Below are positions 1-9,202 of a DNA stretch of 55,772 bases, piece by piece. Source of the stretch: JAUWOY01 sp034431315 (lineage in GTDB: Bacteria; Chloroflexota; Anaerolineae; VGOG01); the NCBI GenBank assembly GCA_034431315.1, contig DAOUDK010000009.1:1-55772 (forward strand). The letters are read 5' to 3'. Each line of letters begins with the position of its first letter. Positions within the stretch are counted from its first letter, which is position 1. The position numbers and the translations under genes are program-made. The notes under the pieces were generated by a model, which was given only the letters and a program-made list of their open reading frames with translations, had not been told where the DNA came from and ran no database searches.

Positions 1-128
<128 letters not shown>

Positions 129-1442
129 TTACTCATTGCCTCGTCCCCTCTTTCTTTTTCTCACAGCCATGGCATGGGCGGGGAAACCCTCGTACTCGGC
201 AAACCTCGCAGTGCCCTCGGCCAAGGCATCGAAACCGGCGTGGTCGAGGACGAAGCCCACCGAGCTGTGCTTCAGGAAATCGTGGACGGACACAGGGGAT
301 TGAACCCTGGCGAAGCCGCCGGTGGGGATGACATTAGTTGGCCCCAGGGAGAAGTCCCCGAAAGTGAAGGGCGTCCGCTGGCCCAACAGGATGGTGCCGG
401 CGTTGCGGACCCGGGACAGGACCGCAAAGGGGTTCTGGACGGCCAACTGGAGGTGCTCCGGGGCGTAATCGTTGATGAACTCGATGCTTTGGGCGAGGGA
501 CTCGGTCAAGATAGCGCCACCGTACTTAGCCAGCACGGTCTCGCAAATCTGCCGTCGCTCATCAGGCAGCTCGGCCATGAGCTCGGGCAGAGCTTCTTGC
601 ACGCCTTTGATCAGCTCCTGGCTATGGGTTACCACCAGGGAGGCAGCGTCTTCACCGTGCTCCCCCTGGACGAGGAGGTCAAGAGCCACGTTCCAAGGGT
701 CGGCCTCCCCGTCGGCCAGAATGATGGCCTCACTGGGCCCAGCTACATTTCCTAGATCCACAACGCCGGCTACCAATTGCCGGGCTGCCATCACATAGGG
801 GCTGCCGGGCCCCATGATTTTGGCCACCTTAGGCACGGTCTCGGTTCCGAAGGCCAAGGCGGCGATGGCCTGAGCCCCGCCGACTTTGTAGATTTCCGTC
901 ACGCCAGCCAGGTCGGCGGCCACCAGCGTTCCGCTGTTGACACCCCCTTGAGTGGTGGGAGGGGTGCAAGCCACGATTTTCCTTACACCAGCCACCTGGG
1001 CGCAAATCCCCAGCATCAGCATCACCGAAGGGAAGTCCCCCTTGCCGCCGGGAACGTACAGGCCCACCGACTCGATGGGCGTGACCCTCTGCCCTACCAG
1101 CACCCCCTCGACGATCTCCGTTAGCCACATCCCCCCGGGCATACTTTGCTCTTGAAACCTGCGAACGTTTCGCGCCGACTGGCGAAAGGCGTCCAGGGTC
1201 TCCGGACTCACTTGCTCGTAGGCCTGCTTGATCTCCTCCTCGGAGACCTTGAGCTCCGCCACAGAGAGGTGCACGCCGTCGAAGCGGGCCGTGTACTCGA
1301 GGAGGGCAGCATCGCCCCGAGCCCTCACGTTCTCGACAATGGGCTTCACCGCGGACAAGAGCCCCTCGATATCCAGCCCCGACCTCCTCTGCAATGCGGC
1401 TATCTCATCCGTGGTCATCTGGCTGAGACGATGGACCTTCAT
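129..1442 (-). CDS. hisD: histidinol dehydrogenase
   Basis: Catalyses the last two steps of histidine synthesis, oxidising L-histidinol to L-histidine with two NAD+; a cytosolic zinc enzyme. The 437-residue length is normal for the family. Visible family motifs are GPGSPYVMAARQ, GPSEAIILAD, QGEHGEDAASL and the catalytic YAPEHLQ (Glu-His pair). The ATG at 1442 has a strong GGAGG three bases upstream on the minus strand. The basic C-terminal tail (KRKRGRGNE) goes beyond the usual end and looks acquired. It is the last gene of the minus-strand his/pur run, separated from purH by a palindromic repeat (1470-1540). Identification is secure. Confidence 0.97.
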   Translation of the reverse strand: MKVHRLSQMTTDEIAALQRRSGLDIEGLLSAVKPIVENVRARGDAALLEYTARFDGVHLSVAELKVSEEEIKQAYEQVSPETLDAFRQSARNVRRFQEQSMPGGMWLTEIVEGVLVGQRVTPIESVGLYVPGGKGDFPSVMLMLGICAQVAGVRKIVACTPPTTQGGVNSGTLVAADLAGVTEIYKVGGAQAIAALAFGTETVPKVAKIMGPGSPYVMAARQLVAGVVDLGNVAGPSEAIILADGEADPWNVALDLLVQGEHGEDAASLVVTHSQELIKGVQEALPELMAELPDERRQICETVLAKYGGAILTESLAQSIEFINDYAPEHLQLAVQNPFAVLSRVRNAGTILLGQRTPFTFGDFSLGPTNVIPTGGFARVQSPVSVHDFLKHSSVGFVLDHAGFDALAEGTARFAEYEGFPAHAMAVRKRKRGRGNE

Positions 1443-1465
1443 TATCCCTCCTTCGAGCGATTGTA

Positions 1466-1540
1466 ACAGTTCACCTGCTCCCGCTGGACCCTAGTCCAGC
1501 GGCCTCAGTGGACTAGGGTCCACTGCGAGCAAAGGTGAAA
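1466..1540. repeat. two-hairpin palindromic repeat, copy 1
   Basis: It lies between purH and hisD. An outer inverted repeat (TTCACCT..CTC / GAGC..AGGTGAA) encloses two perfect hairpins: GCTGGAC-cta-GTCCAGC and AGTGGAC-tag-GTCCACT, joined by GGCCTC. The same layout, with different but still paired stem bases, recurs at 20643-20728. It is probably a REP-like mobile element and may protect or end the purH transcript. Confidence 0.75.
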
Positions 1541-1550
1541 AAATGGGTGT

Positions 1551-3176
<1,626 letters not shown>

Positions 3177-3338
3177 CATCTCCTCCAAGACATTAGGTGA
3201 TGAAACTAATCCGCTCTGAAAAGCGCGCACGGCACACTATTCGGAGTCGGGTTCAGTGCCTTGTTCGGCTGGTATTGCTTACAAGTTTGCCTTCAGATCT
3301 TCGAGAAACTGTCTGGCGAACTCCTCCCCCGTGCGGCT

Positions 3339-3893
3339 TTAGCGTGTTCCCCTGCGGCGAATCGGTGGGGCGGGCGACTGCCCCACCGACCATAACTCAG
3401 GCGCGCTGCTGCTTTGCCAAGCAAGTATCGCTTGATCATGACCGCCACCAGCCAGGTTCTGTGGAATATCACTCGCTGCGAAGAACGTCGGATTAGCCCC
3501 CTCAGCCGTTGCCGTCAATTCGCCCCCAACGGACCGGCACTTGTAGACTATCAGAATGCCGTTACCCCTGGGGTCATCGGCAAAAAAGTAGACATCTATC
3601 AGTCCTTCAACCCCGACCCCGAGCCCCGTCTCCTCATAGACTTCTCTCACCACGGTCTGATGTGGGCTTTCATCGATTTCCGCATAGCCCGCTGGTAGAT
3701 TCCAGCAATGCTCAAAGGGTGCGTGAGTTCGTTGGAGCAGCAATAGTTTCCCGTCTTGCTCAATGAGCCCACCAACCCCCACCTTTAACTGAGCAAAGTG
3801 AATCTGCTGGCACTGGGGACAATAAGGCCGTTGCTTGTGCTCGAACTCTCTCCACTCAAGAGCTATACCACAACTGACGCAGAACTTCACCAT
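3339..3893 (-). CDS. zinc-ribbon Nudix hydrolase
   Basis: Hydrolyses a nucleoside diphosphate linked to another moiety; the substrate cannot be read from sequence. An N-terminal zinc ribbon (CVSCG...CPQCQ) resembles that of NudC-like or ADP-ribose-type Nudix proteins. It is followed by a complete Nudix box, GYAEIDESPHQTVVREVYEE and on through TGLGVG, with the REVYEE metal-binding glutamates. I chose ATG 3891-3893 because the ribbon starts there; ATG 3917 is an in-frame alternative, and neither has a strong Shine-Dalgarno. The last ~20 residues (SVGQSPAPPIRRRGTR) are encoded by a palindromic element (3362-3389), so the native C-terminus has been replaced. It lies between hisE and purH. Confidence 0.85.
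   Translation of the reverse strand: MVKFCVSCGIALEWREFEHKQRPYCPQCQQIHFAQLKVGVGGLIEQDGKLLLLQRTHAPFEHCWNLPAGYAEIDESPHQTVVREVYEETGLGVGVEGLIDVYFFADDPRGNGILIVYKCRSVGGELTATAEGANPTFFAASDIPQNLAGGGHDQAILAWQSSSAPELWSVGQSPAPPIRRRGTR
3362..3389. repeat. palindrome at the 3' end of the Nudix gene
   Basis: Perfect 10-bp arms TCGGTGGGGC / GCCCCACCGA with an 8-base loop. It encodes the terminal residues of the Nudix protein. It could also act as an RNA hairpin before purH. Confidence 0.75.
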
Positions 3894-3969
3894 ATCATTG
3901 CCCTGATTTCGAGACATTGTTTGCTTTGAGTTGGCGCGCCTTTCAAGGTTTAGACAGAGGACCATCTCT

Positions 3970-4257
3970 TCAGTCGGATTTGAAGCGTCTGGTCAATTCG
4001 TCTTCTACGTCCGCCAGCTCGATGTCGCGGTAGACCAGGAGCACCAGGGTATGATAGAGGAGATCGGCTACCTCGTAGACCAACCGCTCATCGCCCTCTC
4101 CCTTGGCCGCCACGATGGTCTCTACCACCTCCTCGCCCATTTTCTTGAGGATCTCGTTCTCCCCTGCGGCAAAGAGGTGGCAGGTATAGGAGCCCTCCCT
4201 GGGATTGACTTTGCGGTCCTGGATGACGTCGAACAAGTCTTCTAGTATGGTACTCAT
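3970..4257 (-). CDS. hisE: phosphoribosyl-ATP pyrophosphatase
   Basis: Second step of histidine synthesis, hydrolysing PR-ATP to PR-AMP and pyrophosphate. The 95-residue MazG-like helical protein shows the metal-binding EEVVE..AAKGE...EVADLLYH pattern. The start is ATG 4255-4257 (MSTILEDLF), preceded by GGGGAG; an in-frame extension to 4359 is the antisense-like 3' part of hisI and is rejected. It begins two bases after the hisI stop, so HisI and HisE are separate proteins here, not the fused HisIE found in enterobacteria. Confidence 0.95.
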   Translation of the reverse strand: MSTILEDLFDVIQDRKVNPREGSYTCHLFAAGENEILKKMGEEVVETIVAAKGEGDERLVYEVADLLYHTLVLLVYRDIELADVEDELTRRFKSD

Positions 4258-4259
4258 CG

Positions 4260-4586
4260 CTAATCTCCCCACAGGCGGCGATAGAAGCAGCTTTGTTGCC
4301 CGGTGTGGCAGGCGGGGCCGCGTGGCTCGACACGGAGCAACAAAGTATCGCCGTCGCAATCGTAGCGTATCTCCACGATGCGCTGGGTGTTGCCCGAGGT
4401 AGCACCTTTATGCCACAACTCCGACCGGCTGCGGCTCCAGAAATGGGCCTCGCCTGTCTTGATGCTCTTTTCCAGGGCCTCATGGTTCATGTAGGCCAGC
4501 ATCAGCACCTGACCCGTCCGTGCGTCCTGGACGATGGCCGGCACCAGGCCCCGCTCGTCCCATTTGATGTTCGCTTTCAATTCCAC
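4260..4586 (-). CDS. hisI: phosphoribosyl-AMP cyclohydrolase
   Basis: Third step of histidine synthesis, opening the adenine ring of PR-AMP; a zinc- and magnesium-dependent cytosolic enzyme. The 108-residue monofunctional form carries all key elements: YDCDGDTLLL (Mg ligands and a Zn cysteine) and GPACHTGQQSCFYR (Zn cysteines). Its start overlaps the end of hisF by 10 bases, implying translational coupling. The overlap lies in the region of hisF whose C-terminus was extended by a heptamer repeat. Confidence 0.97.
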   Translation of the reverse strand: MELKANIKWDERGLVPAIVQDARTGQVLMLAYMNHEALEKSIKTGEAHFWSRSRSELWHKGATSGNTQRIVEIRYDCDGDTLLLRVEPRGPACHTGQQSCFYRRLWGD

Positions 4587-5410
4587 TGGTCACTTCCAAT
4601 CTCCAACATCCAACTTCCAACTTCCAATCTAACCGGCACGCCTCGCGCCGCCAGGTACTCCTTGACCTGGGCTATGGTCAACTGCTTGTAGTGGAAGAGC
4701 GAAGCAGCCAGAGCGGCGTCGGCCTTGCCGACGGTAAGAGCCTCGTAGAAGTGCTCCAGTTTACCTGCTCCACCTGAGGCGATGACGGGGATGGACACAG
4801 CCTCGGCGATGGCTCGGGTCAACTCGACATCGTAGCCTTCCTGAGTGCCGTCGCAGTCCATGCTGGTGAGCAGGATCTCCCCCGCCCCTCGCTCATCCAC
4901 CTCCCTGGCCCATTCCACAGCATCAAGTCCCGTTGGCGTGCGCCCACCGTGGATGTAGACTTCCCACTTTTGAGCTTTGAGCTTTGAGCTTTGAACTTTG
5001 AGGTTCGCCACTCGCTTGGCATCAATGGCCACCACGATGCACTGGCTGCCGAAGTGGTTCGCCCCTTCCGTGATCAACGGGGGATTCTTGACGGCGGCGG
5101 TGTTTATGGAGATTTTGTCGGCACCGGCCACCAGAATGGCCCTGATGTCCTCAATGGTGCGGATGCCCCCGCCCACGGTGAAGGGAATGAAGACGGTATC
5201 AGCTACGCGGCGCACCATCTCAATGGTAATATCGCGCCGCTCAGGGGAGGCCATGATGTCCAAGAAGATCAGCTCGTCGGCTCGTTCGGCATCGTAGACC
5301 TGGGCCTGCTCCACCGGGTCGCCCGCATCCCGCAGGTTGACGAAATTGATCCCCTTGACCACTCGCCCATCTTTGACATCTAAACAGGGAATGATCCTCT
5401 TAGCTAGCAT
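4577..5410 (-). CDS. hisF: imidazole glycerol phosphate synthase, cyclase subunit
   Basis: TIM-barrel cyclase that, with HisH-derived ammonia, converts PRFAR to IGP and AICAR. The catalytic aspartates sit in CLDVKDGR and VVAIDAKR; barrel motifs GGGIRT and ASGGAG are present. At 277 residues it is about 25 longer than usual. Two heptamer-derived pieces account for this: an internal insert (ANLKVQSSKLKAQ, 4968-5002) before WEVYIHGGR, and a new C-terminus (LEVGSWMLEIGS, 4593-4627). The start overlaps the end of hisA by 11 bases. The internal insert falls near the active-site face of the barrel, and the essential aspartates are kept. Confidence 0.96.
   Translation of the reverse strand: MLAKRIIPCLDVKDGRVVKGINFVNLRDAGDPVEQAQVYDAERADELIFLDIMASPERRDITIEMVRRVADTVFIPFTVGGGIRTIEDIRAILVAGADKISINTAAVKNPPLITEGANHFGSQCIVVAIDAKRVANLKVQSSKLKAQKWEVYIHGGRTPTGLDAVEWAREVDERGAGEILLTSMDCDGTQEGYDVELTRAIAEAVSIPVIASGGAGKLEHFYEALTVGKADAALAASLFHYKQLTIAQVKEYLAARGVPVRLEVGSWMLEIGSDQWN
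4593..4627. repeat. heptamer array at the hisF 3' end
   Basis: Five 7-bp units on the plus strand: CTTCCAA, TCTCCAA, CATCCAA, CTTCCAA, CTTCCAA. They encode the last residues of HisF (LEVGSWMLEIGS). Confidence 0.8.
4968..5002. repeat. heptamer array inside hisF
   Basis: Five units, TTTTGAG, CTTTGAG (twice), CTTTGAA, CTTTGAG. On the coding strand this reads as the peptide KVQSSKLKAQ. Confidence 0.85.
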
Positions 5411-6158
5411 CTTGACTCAGCCCCCTTGATTTGCTCGCTATCTCTATCGCTTCCCGCAATTCCAGCGCACCACTGTACAGCGCCTGGCCGATGATGACAC
5501 CCTCAACACCGCTCTCCTCGATTTCCTTGAGACGACGCACGTCATCCAATGACGAAACACCTCCTGAGGCGATGACACGTAGCCCCGTGCGCTGAGCCAA
5601 CTCTCTGGTGGCTTCGATGTTGACTCCGCTGAGCATCCCATCGCGAGCGATGTCGGTGTAAACGACGCGCTCCACGCCCAGTTCCTTTACTCGAAAAGCC
5701 AGCTCAGTGGCAACCACCGATGAGACCTCCTGCCAGCCGTGGGTAGCCACGTTTCCCTTTCGAGCATCAATTCCTACCACGATTCTCTCTGCTCCAAAGC
5801 GCTTGACTGCCTCGGCCACCAGGCTCGGCTTGTCCACTGCTAGCGTCCCCAAAATGACCCGCGTCAGGCCCAGCCCCAACGCTTCCTCGATGTCGGCCAT
5901 CGTGCGCAGGCCACCACCAAACTGGATTTGAACTTTGAGCTTTGAACTTATCATCTCCTCCACCACCTGCAGATTCGATGAAGCCTGGCCGAAGGCGCCA
6001 TCAAGGTTAACCACGTGGAGCCACTCGGCGCCCTCTGATGCCCAGTGCTCGGCCATGGCTACGGGATCATCGGAGAAGACGGTTTCCGCTTCGAGGCGAC
6101 CTTGCCGCAGGCGAACACATCTCCCTTGACGTAAATCAATAGCAGGAAAGACGATCAT
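5400..6158 (-). CDS. hisA: ProFAR isomerase
   Basis: Isomerises ProFAR to PRFAR by an Amadori rearrangement. The (beta-alpha)8 barrel has the acid/base aspartates in AIDLRQG and VYTDIARDG, and phosphate-binding GGGLRT and ASGGVSS. Length (252) is near normal. A three-unit heptamer array (5926-5946) replaces the segment before the QFGGGLRT strand (residues ISSKLKVQ). Start ATG 6156-6158 overlaps the hisH stop by four bases (ATGA), so translation is coupled. Confidence 0.96.
   Translation of the reverse strand: MIVFPAIDLRQGRCVRLRQGRLEAETVFSDDPVAMAEHWASEGAEWLHVVNLDGAFGQASSNLQVVEEMISSKLKVQIQFGGGLRTMADIEEALGLGLTRVILGTLAVDKPSLVAEAVKRFGAERIVVGIDARKGNVATHGWQEVSSVVATELAFRVKELGVERVVYTDIARDGMLSGVNIEATRELAQRTGLRVIASGGVSSLDDVRRLKEIEESGVEGVIIGQALYSGALELREAIEIASKSRGLSQDAS
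5926..5946. repeat. heptamer array inside hisA
   Basis: Three units, ATTTGAA, CTTTGAG, CTTTGAA: exactly 21 bp, or seven codons. It encodes SSKLKVQ. Confidence 0.75.
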
Positions 6159-6775
6159 AGCTGCTCCCCACGCTCAATCAACGCCGTGAAGTTGCGCAGA
6201 ATCCTCAGCCCCACCGCCTGGCTCTTCTCAGGGTGGAACTGGATGCCAAAGACGTTGTCCTGGCCGATGATGGAGGCGTAGTCAATTTCATAGTCGGTGG
6301 TAGCCAGGACGATTTCGGGATTAGCGGGAGCGACGTAGTAGGAATGGACGAAGTAGGCGTAGCTGCCATCGGCTACACCGTCCAGGAGAGGGCTGGCTTG
6401 CTGGATGTGAATCTGATTCCAGCCGATTTGGGGCACCTTGAGGCCAACCTCGAAGCGCTTGACTTGGCCGCCGAAGACGCTCAGGCCCCCGTGCTGGCCC
6501 ATCTCATCGCTCTCCTCGAAAAGAAGCTGCAAGCCCAGGCAGATGCCCAGGAAGGGACACCCCTGGGCTATGACCTGGCGGATGACATCGGTCAGCCCTG
6601 CTTGCTCCAGATTGGACATCGCTTTGCCGAAGGCCCCCACGCCGGGCAGCACCACCGCCGATGCCGACTCGATAGTCTCCCGATGGGCGGTGACTATCGC
6701 CTCTGCTCCCACGTACTCAAAAGCCCTCTGGACGCTGCGCAGGTTCCCCATTCCGTAGTCAATAATGGCGATCAT
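6155..6775 (-). CDS. hisH: imidazole glycerol phosphate synthase, glutaminase subunit
   Basis: Class I glutamine amidotransferase that releases ammonia for HisF. The catalytic triad is visible: the nucleophile Cys in GICLGLQLL, and His and Glu in FHPEKS near the C-terminus. The N-terminal IIDYGMGNLRSV is the family signature. Length (206) is typical. It starts immediately after the hisB stop and overlaps hisA by four bases. No repeat insertion is seen here, unlike its partner hisF. Confidence 0.97.
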   Translation of the reverse strand: MIAIIDYGMGNLRSVQRAFEYVGAEAIVTAHRETIESASAVVLPGVGAFGKAMSNLEQAGLTDVIRQVIAQGCPFLGICLGLQLLFEESDEMGQHGGLSVFGGQVKRFEVGLKVPQIGWNQIHIQQASPLLDGVADGSYAYFVHSYYVAPANPEIVLATTDYEIDYASIIGQDNVFGIQFHPEKSQAVGLRILRNFTALIERGEQL

Positions 6776-7411
6776 CTACAAGACTCCTTTGGTGGAGGGC
6801 ACATCGGCGCGGCGAGGTTCAATCCTGGTCGCCGCTTCCAGCGCACGGCCCAACGCCTTGAAGAGAGCCTCGGCCTGGTGATGGTCATCGCGGCCGTAGA
6901 CGACGCGGGCGTGGAGGTTCATGCGGGCGTGATAGGCCAGGGTCTCCAGAAAGTGCGGGATGAGGCTGGTGGCCAAACCCCCGATGCGAGGGGTGGCAAA
7001 ATCGGTTTCCACCACCGCGTAGGCCCGTCCCCCCAGATCCAGGGCCACAAAAGCCAGGGCTTCGTCCATGGGCACGCAACTGTGGGCCATGCGCACGATG
7101 CCCTCTCGCTTCCCCAGGGCTTCGTCGAGGGCCTTCCCCAGGCAGATGGCCACGTCCTCCACCGTGTGATGCTCGTCCACCTCCAGGTCCCCCTGGGCGC
7201 GCACCGTCAGGTCAAACAGGCCGTGGAGGGCCAGATGCGAGAGCATGTGATCGAAGAAAGGTACCCCCGTCTCGATCTCATATTCACCCCTTCCATCCAG
7301 GCTGAGGATCACCTCCATCTGGGTCTCCTTCGTTTGGCGATGAATCCTCGCCGTGCGGTTTTCCTCGACTGGATATTCGGTATTTGAGATTGGAGATTGG
7401 AGATTTGTCAC
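6776..7411 (-). CDS. hisB: imidazoleglycerol-phosphate dehydratase
   Basis: Dehydrates IGP to imidazole acetol phosphate using manganese. Monofunctional (no phosphatase half). The metal-binding repeats are present: DEHHTVEDVAICLG and DDHHQAEALFKAL. The best start is GTG 7409-7411, just after the hisC TAA, with AGGTGG upstream. The first ~19 residues (TNLQSPISNTEYPVEEN) are encoded by degenerate heptamers, so the original N-terminus (near RTARIHRQTKET) has gained a repeat-derived leader. Confidence 0.95.
   Translation of the reverse strand: MTNLQSPISNTEYPVEENRTARIHRQTKETQMEVILSLDGRGEYEIETGVPFFDHMLSHLALHGLFDLTVRAQGDLEVDEHHTVEDVAICLGKALDEALGKREGIVRMAHSCVPMDEALAFVALDLGGRAYAVVETDFATPRIGGLATSLIPHFLETLAYHARMNLHARVVYGRDDHHQAEALFKALGRALEAATRIEPRRADVPSTKGVL
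7382..7402. repeat. heptamer array at the hisB 5' end
   Basis: Clear units ATTTGAG, ATTGGAG, ATTGGAG, with degenerate units towards 7368. It encodes the N-terminal leader of HisB. Confidence 0.7.
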
Positions 7412-8530
7412 TTACACCACCTCGCGCAACTTTTGGAGCAGAACCTCTGTCTGCTCAGGTTTGCCGACGCTGATTCGGATGCAATCCTTGACTCCGGGCT
7501 TGTCGAAATAGCGTATGAGAATCCCCTCCCTCTCCAGGGACAGCTTAAGCTGGCGAGCGTCCCGCCCCAGTACTCGGCAGAGGATGAAATTGCTCTGACT
7601 GGGATAGGGATGCAGGAAGTCGAGCTTCCCCAACTCAGCATAGAGCCTCTCCCGTTCAGCCACGATCCGCTGCACATTGGTCCGCAGGTACTCCAGGTCC
7701 TCCAACGAGGCCAGGGCTGCGGCTTGAGCGGCCACGTTGACGTTGTAGGGCTGCTTGATCTTCCAGAGGTGTCGGATGATGCCCAGCGGAAAGACGCCGT
7801 ATCCGATTCGCAAACCAGCCAGCCCCGCCCACTTGCTGAAGGTCCTGAGCACGATGAGGTTGGGACGCTGGGGCACCAGATCAACCACGCTGGTGCCGCT
7901 GAACTCCGCGTAGGCCTCATCAACGATCACCACCAGGGGGAGCTCTAGCAATTGCAGGAGATCCTGCCGGGAGGTCAGGCTGCCGTCGGGATTGTTGGGG
8001 GAGTTTACGAACAACAACTTCTTGGTCAATTTGAACTTTGAGCTTTGAGCTTTGAGCTTTGAAGTTTGAAGTATCCCCTCCACATCGAGTGAGAAATCGG
8101 CTCGACGGGGAACCCGCACCACCTCCGATCCGCAGATGGCAGCGTCGAAGGAGTACATGCCGAAGGTGGGCGGGCAGTTGATGATGGCATCCCCTGACCC
8201 CAAGAAGAGACGCATGAGCAGGTCAATTAGCTCATCGGAGCCGTTGCCGAACATGATGTGGGCCTTATCTATGCCGAGGTAGTCCTGGACGGCCTCCCGC
8301 AAGAGGGCGTGCTCAGGGTCAGGATAGATGTGATAGCGACGGTAATCAGCCAGGGCGGCAATGGCCCGCGGCGAGGGGCCGTAGGGGTTCTCGTTGCCGT
8401 CCAGCTTGATGATGCGCTCCGGCGGCAAGCCCAAACGAGCGCTCAGCACCTCAAAAGGCTTGATGGGCGTATACTCCTCCATCTCGTAGATGTCAGAGCG
8501 GAGTAAACCCTCAACGTTGAAGTCAGCCAT
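7412..8530 (-). CDS. hisC: histidinol-phosphate aminotransferase
   Basis: PLP enzyme transferring the glutamate amino group to imidazole acetol phosphate. Fold-type I features: DGNENPYGPSP at the N-terminus, NSPNNPDGS, VDEAYAEF, and the Schiff-base lysine in TFSKWAGLAGLRIGY. It is 372 residues long, about 14 more than usual. The extra residues are a heptamer-encoded insert (LQTSKLKAQSSKFKLTK, 8029-8070) just before LLFVNSPNNP. The stop touches the hisB start and the start adjoins the hisG stop, so it is part of one transcript. Confidence 0.96.
   Translation of the reverse strand: MADFNVEGLLRSDIYEMEEYTPIKPFEVLSARLGLPPERIIKLDGNENPYGPSPRAIAALADYRRYHIYPDPEHALLREAVQDYLGIDKAHIMFGNGSDELIDLLMRLFLGSGDAIINCPPTFGMYSFDAAICGSEVVRVPRRADFSLDVEGILQTSKLKAQSSKFKLTKKLLFVNSPNNPDGSLTSRQDLLQLLELPLVVIVDEAYAEFSGTSVVDLVPQRPNLIVLRTFSKWAGLAGLRIGYGVFPLGIIRHLWKIKQPYNVNVAAQAAALASLEDLEYLRTNVQRIVAERERLYAELGKLDFLHPYPSQSNFILCRVLGRDARQLKLSLEREGILIRYFDKPGVKDCIRISVGKPEQTEVLLQKLREVV
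8029..8070. repeat. heptamer array inside hisC
   Basis: Six units, ATTTGAA, CTTTGAG (three times), CTTTGAA, GTTTGAA: 42 bp, or 14 codons. The insertion length fits a frame-neutral gain. Confidence 0.85.
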
Positions 8531-9202
8531 CTAGCTCCCTTCCCCCAAACTTTGAACCTTGAACTTCTCTGTCACATCCGCGATCCGCTTCATCAGGTGA
8601 TTGATCTCCCTCAGCCTGAGCTTGTGGCTGGCGCGATTCACGATCAGGCAGGCTTCAGAGGACATGATCTCGTCAATCTCGACCAGGTTGTTCTCGCGCA
8701 TGGTAAGCCCAGTCTGAACTAAATCAACGACGAGGTCGGCCAGGCCCACCAGGGGGGCCAATTCCACTGAGCCGGAGAGACTGACCACCTCGGCCGAGAT
8801 GCCTTGTTTCAGGAAGTGCTGGCGGGTCAGGTGGGGATATTTGCTGGCCACCCGCAGCCTGTGACGCAGGTGCAGGTTCTCATCCCGGATCTCCGGCGGG
8901 CCAGCCACCACCAGCCGGCAGCGGCCGAAGCCCAGGCCCATCGGTTCATAGACATCTCGCCGCTCCTCGCGTAACACGTCGCGGCCAACGATCCCCAGGT
9001 CGGCCGCCCCGTGCTCCACGTAGATGGGCACGTCTGCGGGCCTGATCACCATGAAGCTGAGACCATGCTCTGATTCCTCCCAGAGGAGTCGGCGAGTGGA
9101 GAGAATCCCCATGAGTCCGGCGCAGCCCAGGTCCTGGAAGAGCTCAAGGCATGGTTGGAGGAGACGCCCTTTTGGCAAAGCTATTCTCAAGGTTTCCGTC
9201 AT
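8531..9202 (-). CDS. hisG: ATP phosphoribosyltransferase, short form
   Basis: First committed step of histidine synthesis, joining ATP and PRPP. Short form (223 residues) without the C-terminal regulatory domain, so it needs HisZ, which lies directly upstream. Motifs: LRIALPKGRL at the N-terminus, RPADVPIYVEHGAADLGIVG and the ATP/PRPP loop. Start ATG 9200-9202 overlaps the hisZ stop (ATGA), with GGAGGAG farther upstream. The last residues (EKFKVQSLGEGS) come from a short heptamer array (8549-8569). Confidence 0.95.
   Translation of the reverse strand: MTETLRIALPKGRLLQPCLELFQDLGCAGLMGILSTRRLLWEESEHGLSFMVIRPADVPIYVEHGAADLGIVGRDVLREERRDVYEPMGLGFGRCRLVVAGPPEIRDENLHLRHRLRVASKYPHLTRQHFLKQGISAEVVSLSGSVELAPLVGLADLVVDLVQTGLTMRENNLVEIDEIMSSEACLIVNRASHKLRLREINHLMKRIADVTEKFKVQSLGEGS
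8549..8569. repeat. heptamer array at the hisG 3' end
   Basis: Three degenerate units, AACTTTG, AACCTTG, AACTTCT, forming the C-terminal codons of HisG. Confidence 0.55.

Noticed and set aside
6233..7387. Long plus-strand frame of 384 codons opposite hisH and hisB
   Set aside because: It is antisense to two well-conserved his genes and has no recognisable domain; GC-rich codon bias explains it.
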